A DNA stretch of 64,000 nucleotides. Source: Haloquadratum walsbyi J07HQW1. Lineage in GTDB: Archaea > Halobacteriota > Halobacteria > Halobacteriales > Haloferacaceae. The notes beneath the pieces were generated by a model that saw nothing but the letters and a program-made list of their open reading frames with translations, searched no databases and was not told the origin of the DNA. Of this stretch, positions 28,164-36,941 are shown piece by piece (the stretch's first letter is position 1; the number at the start of each line of letters is the position of its first letter). Where the stretch lies: assembly GCA_000415965.1 (NCBI GenBank), contig KE356560.1, positions 914,758-978,757 of the forward strand, written 5' to 3'. A program made the position numbers and the translations under genes.

Positions 28164-28864
28164 GCAGCGAACGAGATAACGCATTTGTCACAGACGACGC
28201 CCAGGTACAGACCGATACTCGAGACGCCCGAATATCAGGCACTGATGAACGATTCAATTCGAAACTTCGTGAGGCGTTTGGCTCCTCGCCATTTATTCTT
28301 ACGAAGTTTGACCAGTTTATGAACTGGGTCCGCGGGTCATCGATGTTTATGCTCCAGTTTGGTATCGCCTGCTGTAGCATTGAGATGATGCACACCTATG
28401 CGGTCAAACACGATCTTGACCGCTTTGGTGCTGGCGTTCCGCGGGCATCGCCACGTCAAGCTGACGTCATTATCGTTCCCGGTACAATCGTCTCAAAGTT
28501 TGCCCCTCGTATGAAACGAGTGTACGACCAGATGCCTGAACCAAAATTTGTGGTTGGAATGGGTTCATGTACAATCTCCGGTGGTCCGTTTCAGGAGGGA
28601 TATAATGTAATCAAGGGTGCTGAGGAGGTCATCCCTGTCGATATCCACATTCCTGGTTGTCCGCCACGTCCAGAAGCACTCGTATACGGAATCGCAAAGC
28701 TCCAAGAGCGAATCTCCAATGGTGAATCTGCACCGGTGACGGTCAAGCCATATGAACTCCAGCAGTTTGATGACCTTTCACAGGATGAGATTGTCTCACA
28801 ACTGGCTGAGGAGATTGATGAAGACGACCTTGTGATGCGGTATGACTGGGCTGATTCGTCATGA
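28160..28864 (+). CDS. nuoB: NADH dehydrogenase-like complex subunit B
   Basis: The start at 28160 overlaps nuoA (ATGA), giving 234 residues. The cluster N2 ligands are seen in FGIACCSIEMMHTYAVKHD, GMGSCTISGG and IPGCPPRPEAL. It carries the terminal 4Fe-4S cluster that reduces quinone. The C-terminus is an acidic extension. The stop overlaps nuoCD by 4 bp. Confidence 0.95.
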   Translation: MSSERDNAFVTDDAQVQTDTRDARISGTDERFNSKLREAFGSSPFILTKFDQFMNWVRGSSMFMLQFGIACCSIEMMHTYAVKHDLDRFGAGVPRASPRQADVIIVPGTIVSKFAPRMKRVYDQMPEPKFVVGMGSCTISGGPFQEGYNVIKGAEEVIPVDIHIPGCPPRPEALVYGIAKLQERISNGESAPVTVKPYELQQFDDLSQDEIVSQLAEEIDEDDLVMRYDWADSS

Positions 28865-30540
28865 GTCTTGAAGAGCCTGAACCGACTCAAAGCACTGATC
28901 AGACCACTGAGCGATTACCAACAACGGGCGATGAGATTGAATCACTTCTAAGTGATGTTATCATCGGTCGCGATGATCATCTGAATGCACCAGGGGTAAT
29001 TATTCGCCCGGATGATGTCCAGAAAACACTTCGTCGGCTCCGGAATAAAGCCGGGTTTGATCATCTGTCATGTGTGACAGCCGATGAGCGTGTTGACCGA
29101 TATGAATCAATTTATCATCTCACAAGCTACGATGATCGTACTCGTGAGGTAAGTGTCGTTGTGCCAACCACAAAAGACGACCCTGTCAGTGAATCGGCTG
29201 CACCCGTCTTCCGAACCGCAGACTGGCATGAACGTGAGGCCTATGACCTCATTGGGATTGATTATGAGGATCATCCAGATCTTCGTCGAATCCTCCTTCC
29301 ACAGACGTGGCAGGGACACCCACTGTCGAATAATTACGATCAAGATCGACCACAGATAGTCACTCTCAAAGAATGGGAGAATCCTCTCGCAGAGGATCAT
29401 CGTGAAGACGAGGGTGACACAATGTATGTCAATATCGGTCCGCATCACCCAGCCACACATGGTGTTCTTCATGTGAAGACTGTGCTAGATGGCGAACAGA
29501 TTGCGGATATTGATCCTGATATTGGCTATCTACACCGATGTGAGGAGCAAATCTGTGAGGCGAAGACATATCGTCATCAAATCATGCCGTATCCGGATCG
29601 CTGGGATTACGCCTCGTCTGGACTGCTCAATGAGTGGGCATACGCACGCGCTGCTGAGGATCTCAATGATCTTGAGGTGCCAGAATACGCACAGGTCATC
29701 CGAACGATGGGAGCTGAGGTCTGTCGTATCGCCTCACACATGCTGGCGGTCGGGACCTTCGCATTAGATGTGTATGGAGATTTCACTGCAATCTTCATGT
29801 ATGCTATGCGCGACAGGGAGAAAGCACAGAACATCCTTGAGGACCTCACCGGTCAGCGGATGATGTTCAATTACTTCCGACTTGGTGGTGTGGTCTGGGA
29901 TCTCCCGGAACCTCGTAATGAGTTCTTCGAAAGTGTCCGTGACTTTCTTGAGGATCTTCCAACAGCACTTGAGGAGTATCATGATCTTATCTCCTCAAAT
30001 GAGATTCTCCAGGTGCGAACGATTGACACCGGCGTGCTTCCACCTGAAGAAGCAAAATCCTACGGTGCAACAGGACCGGTCGCTCGCGGGTCTGGTATCG
30101 ATTATGATCTTCGTCGCGATGACCCATATGGGTACTATGACGAACTTGATTGGGACGTTGTTACCGAGGATGGCTGTGACAACTTCAGTCGACTTCTTGT
30201 CCGACTTCGTGAAGTCGAGGAATCTGCAAAAATTATCGAACAGTGTGTTGATATTCTTGAGGGATGGCCCGAGGATGAGCGCACCATACAGTCCAATGTC
30301 CCCCGAACACTCCGCCCGGATGATGACGCTGAGATCTATCGTGCTGTCGAAGGCGCCAAAGGTGAACTTGGTATCTACATCCGTGGCGATGGCACCGAGG
30401 AACCAGGGCGGTTTAAAATCCGGAGTCCGTGCTTTTCGAATCTGCAGACACTTCCCGAAATGTCCAACGGCGAGTATATCCCGGATATGATTGCCTCACT
30501 TGGCAGTCTCGATATTGTCCTGGGTGAGGTGGACCGCTAA
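28861..30540 (+). CDS. nuoCD: NADH dehydrogenase-like complex subunits C and D, fused
   Basis: The 559-residue protein joins NuoC (about 30-175; RTADWHEREAYDLIGIDYEDHPDLRRILLP) and NuoD (about 185-559; MYVNIGPHHPATHGVLHV, GYLHRCEEQICEAKTYRHQIMPYPDRWDYAS). Fusion of these 30- and 49-kDa subunits is normal in haloarchaea. Together with NuoB they form the quinone-reducing module. No nuoE, nuoF or nuoG follows, so the electron donor module for NADH is missing here, as in other archaeal complexes. Confidence 0.95.
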   Translation: MSLEEPEPTQSTDQTTERLPTTGDEIESLLSDVIIGRDDHLNAPGVIIRPDDVQKTLRRLRNKAGFDHLSCVTADERVDRYESIYHLTSYDDRTREVSVVVPTTKDDPVSESAAPVFRTADWHEREAYDLIGIDYEDHPDLRRILLPQTWQGHPLSNNYDQDRPQIVTLKEWENPLAEDHREDEGDTMYVNIGPHHPATHGVLHVKTVLDGEQIADIDPDIGYLHRCEEQICEAKTYRHQIMPYPDRWDYASSGLLNEWAYARAAEDLNDLEVPEYAQVIRTMGAEVCRIASHMLAVGTFALDVYGDFTAIFMYAMRDREKAQNILEDLTGQRMMFNYFRLGGVVWDLPEPRNEFFESVRDFLEDLPTALEEYHDLISSNEILQVRTIDTGVLPPEEAKSYGATGPVARGSGIDYDLRRDDPYGYYDELDWDVVTEDGCDNFSRLLVRLREVEESAKIIEQCVDILEGWPEDERTIQSNVPRTLRPDDDAEIYRAVEGAKGELGIYIRGDGTEEPGRFKIRSPCFSNLQTLPEMSNGEYIPDMIASLGSLDIVLGEVDR

Positions 30541-31601
30541 TGTCGGCGCTACTGCAGTCGAAAACGCTGCTTCCTGAGACGATTGCTAACCTCCTCGGTC
30601 TTTCAGGAACTATCGGAGCGATTGTTGGTGGGTTGATTGGTGCATTCGTGATTGCCAATCTATTATTAGTCCAAACAGCTGTTGCAGGACCGTGGGCGAA
30701 GCGAAAGATTACAGCCGCGTTCACAGACCGGATTGCAGTCAATCGTATTGGTCCATTCGGCTTACTCGTTATCGTCGCCGATGCGGTTCGGTTATTATCA
30801 AAGGAACTTGTCGTTCCTGAGGGTGTCGACCGCCCAGCGTGGGATCTTGGACCGCTTGTTATCCCATTTTCAGCATTACTCGGATTCGCTGTGATTCCAA
30901 TGGGAAGTGGGATTCAACTGGCTGATCCTGAAACGGGAATTGTCTTTGCATTCGCAGCGGGTTCGATTGCATCGGTCGGGCTCATTATGATGGGGTATGG
31001 TTCGAACAACAAGTTCTCATTACTCGGTGGACTTCGCGCGATTGCATCGAACATTGCCTATGAGATTCCCCTCGTAATTACAGGAGCCTCAGTTATTTTA
31101 TTCACCGGCACGCTCCAAACAAGTGCAATTGTTGCACAGCAAACTGAGCCACTCATCTCAATTGCTGGTGTGACAATTCCACAGTGGTTTGCATTCGTGA
31201 ATCCATTCGCGTTTGTGTTATTTGTGATTGCAAACCTCGCAGAAGTGGGTCGAAACCCATTTGATATCCCTGAGGCGCCAACGGAGATTGTTGCGGGATA
31301 TCAAACTGAGTACTCATCAGTATATTTTGTTTTGATTTATCTTGGTGAATTTATCCACATCTTTCTTGGCGGTGCCATCGCAGCGACGTTATTCCTGGGT
31401 GGTCCTGCCGGTCCGGTTCTTCCGGGATTCATCTGGTTTACAATCAAGATCTGGTTGTTTTATTTCTTCACACAGTGGGTTCGATCAGCGATTCCGCGAC
31501 TTCGTGTCGACCAGTTTCTTGATGTCGGTTGGAAGGGGATGCTTGTCCTCTCGTTCGCAAATCTGGCACTCACGGCCATTATCGTGGGAGTGATAGCATG
31601 A
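30540..31601 (+). CDS. nuoH: NADH dehydrogenase-like complex subunit H
   Basis: The 353-residue protein has about eight membrane segments. Motifs are NRIGPFGLLVIVADAVRLLSKE, EVGRNPFDIPEAPTEIVAGYQTEYSS and an aromatic-rich C-terminus. NuoH links the hydrophilic and membrane arms near the quinone tunnel. Its ATG shares one base with the nuoCD stop. Confidence 0.95.
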   Translation: MSALLQSKTLLPETIANLLGLSGTIGAIVGGLIGAFVIANLLLVQTAVAGPWAKRKITAAFTDRIAVNRIGPFGLLVIVADAVRLLSKELVVPEGVDRPAWDLGPLVIPFSALLGFAVIPMGSGIQLADPETGIVFAFAAGSIASVGLIMMGYGSNNKFSLLGGLRAIASNIAYEIPLVITGASVILFTGTLQTSAIVAQQTEPLISIAGVTIPQWFAFVNPFAFVLFVIANLAEVGRNPFDIPEAPTEIVAGYQTEYSSVYFVLIYLGEFIHIFLGGAIAATLFLGGPAGPVLPGFIWFTIKIWLFYFFTQWVRSAIPRLRVDQFLDVGWKGMLVLSFANLALTAIIVGVIA

Positions 31602-32059
31602 TTGGACTGCTTAAATCAATGGCAACAACGATGAAGCACGCATTGGACGGACAAACATTCACAGTCGAGTACCCTGATGTCGCTCCAGAGGTCAGCCCCC
31701 GCTTCCGTGGGGTACATAAATTCAGTCAAGAGCGCTGTATCTGGTGCCGGCAGTGTGAAAAAGTCTGTCCAAATGATACAATCCAGATTGTACAGGATGA
31801 CAAACGAAACGGCGAACAGTATAATCTCCATATCGGACAGTGTATATACTGTCGATTATGTGAGGAGGTTTGTCCTGTTGATGCCATTTTGTTGACACAG
31901 AATTTCGAGTTTACCGCAGATACAAAAGACGAGTTTGTTTACAATATGGAGCAACTGAAAAACGTGCCGTGGTATAAAGATATTGATCCACTCAATTCTC
32001 GTGAACCAGACCGCAGCGGGTGGATTGATGAGGGAGCCGGTGAGGTCGATTATCAGTAA
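31598..32059 (+). CDS. nuoI: NADH dehydrogenase-like complex subunit I (ferredoxin-type)
   Basis: The start at 31598 (MIGLLKSMATTMKH) overlaps nuoH, giving 153 residues. Two 4Fe-4S binding motifs are clear: CIWCRQCEKVCP and CIYCRLCEEVCP. It transfers electrons towards NuoB. The gene ends the first nuo block; a 412-bp gap follows. Confidence 0.95.
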   Translation: MIGLLKSMATTMKHALDGQTFTVEYPDVAPEVSPRFRGVHKFSQERCIWCRQCEKVCPNDTIQIVQDDKRNGEQYNLHIGQCIYCRLCEEVCPVDAILLTQNFEFTADTKDEFVYNMEQLKNVPWYKDIDPLNSREPDRSGWIDEGAGEVDYQ

Positions 32060-32386
32060 CTAATCTCCTCGATTGCATAAGTTGAATTGGATATTCTCTC
32101 AGTTTTTCATCTAAAGCGCACGAGTCGATACTATACTCGTATGCTCATAGCTGGTGACACCGCGGATTATGAGAGCCGGACATAGGATCTTCGTTGATAT
32201 TATGATTGCAAGATGATATCCAATTGAAACTCAACAGTGTAATTAGATCACAACTAATACCGGCATTGAAGTTTATTTCTGTGTTTGTATTTGAGCACAT
32301 CTCATTCACAGACAGCGGGATAATGAGAGATCTCAACTCATTTCTGGAATTATTGTGTCAGTAAAGCGTGTGAATCTTACTCATTG

Positions 32387-32396
32387 ATATTTAAAT
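32387..32396 (+). promoter_or_regulatory. TATA-like box upstream of nuoJ
   Basis: ATATTTAAAT lies about 80 bp before nuoJ1. With usual archaeal spacing, transcription would begin near 32418, giving a leader of about 50 nt with the Shine-Dalgarno-like AAGGAG at 32457-32462. Confidence 0.45.
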
Positions 32397-32422
32397 GAGA
32401 GGTACCCGATTGGTATCGCTCG

Positions 32423-32435
32423 CGAGAACTTCTCG
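32423..32435. promoter_or_regulatory. Palindrome at the predicted nuoJ transcription start
   Basis: CGAGAA and TTCTCG face each other around a single C, a perfect palindrome. Its position right after the expected transcription start suggests an operator or a small mRNA hairpin. Confidence 0.35.
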
Positions 32436-32471
32436 AAATCTTCAAAAGGATACCTCAAGGAGACACGTATA

Positions 32472-32732
32472 ATGATTTATGAGACAGTTGCATTTGTGCT
32501 GTTTGCGCTCGTAACGGTCGGGTGCAGTTTAGGCGTCGTTCTCATGCAGGATGTGTGGCATTCTGCACTCTTGCTTGGAGCGGCGTTATTGAGCGTTGCA
32601 GTACACTACGTCATGCTGCAGGCGGAGTTCCTCGCCGTAATGCAAATTCTCGTGTATGTCGGTGGGGTATTGATTCTTGTCACATTTGCTGTGATGCTAA
32701 CGCGAACGCAACCGGAGGGAAGCAATATATGA
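32472..32732 (+). CDS. nuoJ1: NADH dehydrogenase-like complex subunit J, N-terminal part
   Basis: The 86-residue protein has three membrane segments; LHYVMLQAEFLAVMQILVYVGG-like wording (here VHYVMLQAEFLAVMQ, then ILVYVGGVLILVTFAVMLT) is the NuoJ/ND6 core with the conserved glycine. In haloarchaea NuoJ is split into two genes, and the next gene is the other half. It is preceded by AAGGAG 9 bp before the ATG. Confidence 0.9.
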   Translation: MIYETVAFVLFALVTVGCSLGVVLMQDVWHSALLLGAALLSVAVHYVMLQAEFLAVMQILVYVGGVLILVTFAVMLTRTQPEGSNI

Positions 32733-33088
32733 CAACACGACCAAAACTGAAACTTGGATCGCATCTTCTGCCAGGACTCGCTGCCGTCGGATTATTCGCT
32801 GTGATGACCGCGGCGTTCCTGTCTGCATCATTCCCACAGCCACAGGGATTCCCTGCAAATGCAAATATCACTGCGAGTATCGGCTATGCGATTTTTAATC
32901 TTGATCTCGGTGATGTCGCTGGCGAGAGCTTCCTTGCTGCATTTATTATTATTGCACTCACGCTTGATGTTGCACTCGATGGGTCGATCCATCTTGCACG
33001 GCGTGACCGCTCTGATGAGGATTCGTCAGTTATTGCTGATGGTGGACAAAAGCTCAAGAATCATGTTTTCAACGAAGGTGACGAGTAA
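32729..33088 (+). CDS. nuoJ2: NADH dehydrogenase-like complex subunit J, C-terminal part
   Basis: The ATG at 32729 overlaps the nuoJ1 stop (ATGA), giving 119 residues. Two membrane segments enclose a periplasmic loop (FPQPQGFPANANITASIGYAIF), followed by AAFIIIALTLDVALDGSIHLARRDR and an acidic tail. It completes the split NuoJ. It is coupled to nuoK by a one-base overlap. Confidence 0.88.
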   Translation: MTTRPKLKLGSHLLPGLAAVGLFAVMTAAFLSASFPQPQGFPANANITASIGYAIFNLDLGDVAGESFLAAFIIIALTLDVALDGSIHLARRDRSDEDSSVIADGGQKLKNHVFNEGDE

Positions 33089-33390
33089 TGCTTACACCAC
33101 AGTATTATCTCGTTCTCTCAGCAGCAGTGTTCTGTACCGGATTATTCGGCGTTCTCACACGACGGAATGCACTGTTGTTTTTGATGTCAGTTGAGCTGAT
33201 GTTAAATGCTGCAAACATCAATCTCATTGCGTTTTCGTATCTGTGGGGGAATGTTACCGGACAAACCTTTGGGCTCTTTGTCATGGCGCTTGCCGCAGCA
33301 GAGGTTGCAATTGGGATCGGGATTATTCTCGTGTTATATCGTAACTTCGATGATGTCGACGTTACCGACGCCACAACAATGAGGTGGTAA
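33088..33390 (+). CDS. nuoK: NADH dehydrogenase-like complex subunit K
   Basis: The 100-residue protein has three membrane segments. LFLMSVELMLNAANINLIAFSY contains the conserved glutamate in segment two, and LAAAEVAIGIGIILVLYRN the one in segment three. It belongs to the proton pathway between NuoJ and NuoN. Confidence 0.95.
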   Translation: MLTPQYYLVLSAAVFCTGLFGVLTRRNALLFLMSVELMLNAANINLIAFSYLWGNVTGQTFGLFVMALAAAEVAIGIGIILVLYRNFDDVDVTDATTMRW

Positions 33391-33393
33391 CAT

Positions 33394-35418
33394 ATGGTTG
33401 GAATCTTCGATTTGATACCAACGATTATCCTCTTACCGTTTGTATCATTCCTTACGGCGCTCGCTATCGGTAATCGACTTCCAAAAGGCGGAGCACTCGC
33501 TGGGATTACCGCAACCGGTGGGTCATTACTAATCGCAATCGCGACCGCAGTCGCTGTTGCTGAGGGACGTGTATATACCGCGACAATATATACGTGGGCT
33601 CACGGTCTTGATGTGGTTGATCTCACCTTTGGTGTCCTCATCGACCCACTCTCGGCGATGATGTTGGTTATTGTGACACTCGTCTCATTTCTCGTTCATA
33701 TATTCAGTCTTGGGTATATGAATGATGAAGGCGAAGTCGGACTCCCGCGATATTACGCCGGGCTTGGACTGTTTTCTGCATCGATGCTTGGTTTTGTCGT
33801 TGCAGATAATCTCCTGATGGCATTCATGTTCTTCGAACTTGTTGGGCTCTGTTCATATCTTCTCATTGGATTTTGGTTCCGCGAATCAGGTCCACCAAGC
33901 GCAGCCAAGAAGGCATTTCTCGTCACACGATTTGGAGATTACTTCTTCCTCGTTGGTGTTGTTGCTATCTTTGCGACGTTTGGAACAGCCGCATTTGCTG
34001 GTAGTGAGTCATTCCCAGCACTCGCAGAGGCAGCATTATTAGGAGAGGCTTCTGAGTCTGTCCGAACATTCGGGTTTGAACCACAGCTATGGTTCACGAT
34101 TGTTGGATTGCTGATTCTTGGTGGTGTCATCGGAAAATCAGCACAATTCCCACTTCATACGTGGCTTCCAGATGCGATGGAGGGTCCAACACCCGTTTCA
34201 GCCCTGATTCACGCTGCGACAATGGTCGCTGCTGGCGTGTATCTTGTTGCGCGGATGTATGGATTTTATGCGCTTTCACCCACCGCGCTCGCCGTGATTG
34301 CATTCTTTGGTGGGTTCACAGCACTTGTTGCTGCAACGATGGGTGTCGTCAAACGCGAGATCAAGCAAGTGCTTGCGTATTCAACAATCTCACAATATGG
34401 CTATATTATGCTCGGTCTCGGTGGTGGTGGCTACGTTGCTGCAACGTTCCATCTTCTGACACATGCGTTTTTCAAGGCGCTGTTATTCCTTGGCGCAGGA
34501 TCCGTCATTATTGCGATGCATCACACCGAGGATATGTGGGAAATGGGTGGACTGAAAGAAAAGCTCCCAGTCACATATTATACGTTTGTTGCTGGGTCGC
34601 TCGCACTCGCTGGAATTGTTCCATTTGCTGGATTCTGGTCGAAAGATGAGGTACTATATGAGACGTTGTTACATGGACTCGATGGAAACACGATTCTTCT
34701 CGCCGCGTATGCAATGGGACTTATCGCTGTATTCTTCACCGGATTCTACACTTTCCGGATGGTATTTTTGACCTTCCATGGTGACCCCCGATCAGAGACA
34801 GCTCGTGACCCAGAGGGTGTTGGTATGAATATTAAAATTCCACTGACTGTTCTTGGGATTCTCGCCGCAACAACGGGCTTTCTCAATATGACGCCCGTTG
34901 CGAAACTAACTGGATTACACATCGAGTTCCTACATAAATGGCTTGAACATGGCTTTGGTGGTCTCACTGTCGAACACTATCACGAACTCTTACACGATGT
35001 TGCCGGCTATGGTGCAGCTGGTATTGAATTGAGCCCAATCCTCCCTGGCGTGGTGTCACTTGGGTTGGCGCTTGCTGGATTCCTCTTAGCATATCAATTA
35101 TACAACGTCCCTGAGCCAGTCGCTCACACCGACCGGCTTGGGAGTTTCAAAACAATGTTATACAACAATTATTATCAGGACGAATATCAGGTCTGGATTG
35201 CAACAGGCTTTACACAACCGCTTGCTCGTGTTGCGAATAAACTTGATCAAGGTGTCGTTGATGGGATTGTCAACGGCGTTTCTGGTGTCAGCTTATTTGC
35301 TGGCAGTCGGATCAAGCGGATTCAAACAGGTATTGTCAGTAACTATGCAGCGTTGCTGACGCTTGGACTGACAGCACTGCTTGTTGGACTTGGACTTATG
35401 GGAGGGTGGTTTGTATGA
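33394..35418 (+). CDS. nuoL: NADH dehydrogenase-like complex subunit L
   Basis: The 674-residue antiporter-like subunit has about sixteen membrane segments. Motifs include FFELVGLCSYLLIGFWF, LPDAMEGPTPVSALIHAATMVAAGVYL and HLLTHAFFKALLFLGAGSVI, with conserved Lys, Glu and His of the proton channel. The C-terminal region with the lateral helix is present. It lies 3 bp after nuoK. Confidence 0.95.
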   Translation: MVGIFDLIPTIILLPFVSFLTALAIGNRLPKGGALAGITATGGSLLIAIATAVAVAEGRVYTATIYTWAHGLDVVDLTFGVLIDPLSAMMLVIVTLVSFLVHIFSLGYMNDEGEVGLPRYYAGLGLFSASMLGFVVADNLLMAFMFFELVGLCSYLLIGFWFRESGPPSAAKKAFLVTRFGDYFFLVGVVAIFATFGTAAFAGSESFPALAEAALLGEASESVRTFGFEPQLWFTIVGLLILGGVIGKSAQFPLHTWLPDAMEGPTPVSALIHAATMVAAGVYLVARMYGFYALSPTALAVIAFFGGFTALVAATMGVVKREIKQVLAYSTISQYGYIMLGLGGGGYVAATFHLLTHAFFKALLFLGAGSVIIAMHHTEDMWEMGGLKEKLPVTYYTFVAGSLALAGIVPFAGFWSKDEVLYETLLHGLDGNTILLAAYAMGLIAVFFTGFYTFRMVFLTFHGDPRSETARDPEGVGMNIKIPLTVLGILAATTGFLNMTPVAKLTGLHIEFLHKWLEHGFGGLTVEHYHELLHDVAGYGAAGIELSPILPGVVSLGLALAGFLLAYQLYNVPEPVAHTDRLGSFKTMLYNNYYQDEYQVWIATGFTQPLARVANKLDQGVVDGIVNGVSGVSLFAGSRIKRIQTGIVSNYAALLTLGLTALLVGLGLMGGWFV

Positions 35419-36941
35419 TTATTGAACTCCTTATTGCGTTTACATTTATTGCTGCATTGGTTATTTTTGCCGTTCCAGATAATGTCGCTGGTCGACTTGC
35501 TGCAATTGCGAGTGTTGTGCCAATTCTTGGAAGCCTTTGGATGTGGGCACAATACGATGCGACCGGGAATGCGCTTCTAGGTGGGTCTATTGCATATCAA
35601 ACCGATATCATCTGGCTGACGCTTGGTGGACTTGATCTTCACTGGTTCGTCGGTGTCGATGGCATCAGTCTTCCACTTATCGTTCTCACAACCATTCTGA
35701 CGATGCTTGCGATTGTTAGTGCATGGACACCGATTGATGATCGACAGTCCCAGTTTTATGGACTGATGTTATTCATGGAAGCAAACCTTCTCGGTGTCTT
35801 TACCGCGCTTGATTTCTTTGTTTGGTTTATTTTCTGGGAGGCTGTCTTGGTCCCGATGTATTTCCTAATTGGGGTTTGGGGCGGTCCGAATCGTCGATAT
35901 GCGGCGATCAAATTCTTCGTATATACGAATATTGCATCACTCGCGATGTTTATCGGATTCATCGCATTGGTATTTGGACTTGGTTCATCAGTATCATCGA
36001 TGCGACTTCCTGAAATCACACAGGCTCTTCGTGCGGGAAGTCTCACCGCATTTGGGGGTATCGATGCTGCGACGCTGAAACTTGTTGCCTTCAGTGCAAT
36101 GTTCGTTGGGTTTGCTGTCAAAGTGCCCGTCGCGCCGTTGCATACGTGGCTACCAGATGCTCATGTCGAAGCTCCAACCCCCGTGTCTGTGATGCTTGCC
36201 GGCGTTCTTCTCAAAATGGGGACTTATGCACTGCTTCGATATAATTTTACGATGATGCCTGATGTGGCGATTGACCTCGTTGTTCCGATTGCAGGTATTG
36301 CTGTGATTAGCGTTATCTATGGCGCATTGCTTGCCCTTGCACAACAGGATCTCAAACGTATCATTGCATATTCGTCAGTATCATCAATGGGATATGTCAT
36401 TCTTGGATTAATTGCATACACAACGTATGGTGTCGGTGGCGCGACATTCCAGATGGTCGCTCATGGACTCATCTCTGGATTGATGTTCATGTCTGTCGGG
36501 GTGATTTACAATATTACCCACACGCGCATGATCGGTGATATGTCCGGTATTGCAGACCGTATGCCCGTTACTGCTGGGATTTTCGTTGCAGGAGCGTTTG
36601 GATATATGGGGCTCCCGCTAATGGCTGGCTTCGCTGGTGAATTCTTTATTTTTAAGGGCGCATTTGCTTCGACAGTGCACACTGCAATGCCACTGTTCAC
36701 CGCAGCAGCGATGTTTGGAATTGTGATTGTTGCAGGATATCTTCTCTTTGCAATGCAGCGAACACTCTTTGGACCATTCTCATTTGATGGTGAGTATGAG
36801 GTCACGACGGCTGCAATGCATGATATTGCACCTCTTGCAGTTCTGTTAGCTCTTGTTATTGCATTAGGCGTTGCTCCTGACTTGTTCTTCGGGATGATTC
36901 AAGAGGCAGTTACACCAATCCTCACAGGGGGTGGCATATAA
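35415..36941 (+). CDS. nuoM: NADH dehydrogenase-like complex subunit M
   Basis: The start at 35415 overlaps the nuoL stop (ATGA), giving 508 residues. The antiporter-like fold shows FFIFWEAVLVPMYFLIG-type wording (here WFIFWEAVLVPMYFLIGVWG), LHTWLPDAHVEAPTPVSVMLAG and MVAHGLISGLMFMSVGVIY. It is one of the three proton-pumping membrane subunits. Confidence 0.95.
   Translation: MIIELLIAFTFIAALVIFAVPDNVAGRLAAIASVVPILGSLWMWAQYDATGNALLGGSIAYQTDIIWLTLGGLDLHWFVGVDGISLPLIVLTTILTMLAIVSAWTPIDDRQSQFYGLMLFMEANLLGVFTALDFFVWFIFWEAVLVPMYFLIGVWGGPNRRYAAIKFFVYTNIASLAMFIGFIALVFGLGSSVSSMRLPEITQALRAGSLTAFGGIDAATLKLVAFSAMFVGFAVKVPVAPLHTWLPDAHVEAPTPVSVMLAGVLLKMGTYALLRYNFTMMPDVAIDLVVPIAGIAVISVIYGALLALAQQDLKRIIAYSSVSSMGYVILGLIAYTTYGVGGATFQMVAHGLISGLMFMSVGVIYNITHTRMIGDMSGIADRMPVTAGIFVAGAFGYMGLPLMAGFAGEFFIFKGAFASTVHTAMPLFTAAAMFGIVIVAGYLLFAMQRTLFGPFSFDGEYEVTTAAMHDIAPLAVLLALVIALGVAPDLFFGMIQEAVTPILTGGGI

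Larger units (their letters stand above)
32060..32471. other. Gap inside the nuo cluster with internal promoter signals
   Basis: No gene is visible in these 412 bp. A weak inverted repeat (AATTGGATAT at about 32085-32094 and its complement at 32216-32225) brackets 120 bp and may be a decayed insertion. Near the 3' end lie a TATA-like box and a palindrome, listed separately. Confidence 0.45.

Noticed and set aside
32081-32228. Miniature transposon bounded by AATTGGATAT inverted repeats
   Set aside because: Only about ten bases match exactly and no target duplication is visible; kept only as a remark in the gap description.
34089-34649. 186-codon frame inside nuoL
   Set aside because: Trp/Cys-rich shadow of the nuoL coding sequence in another frame.
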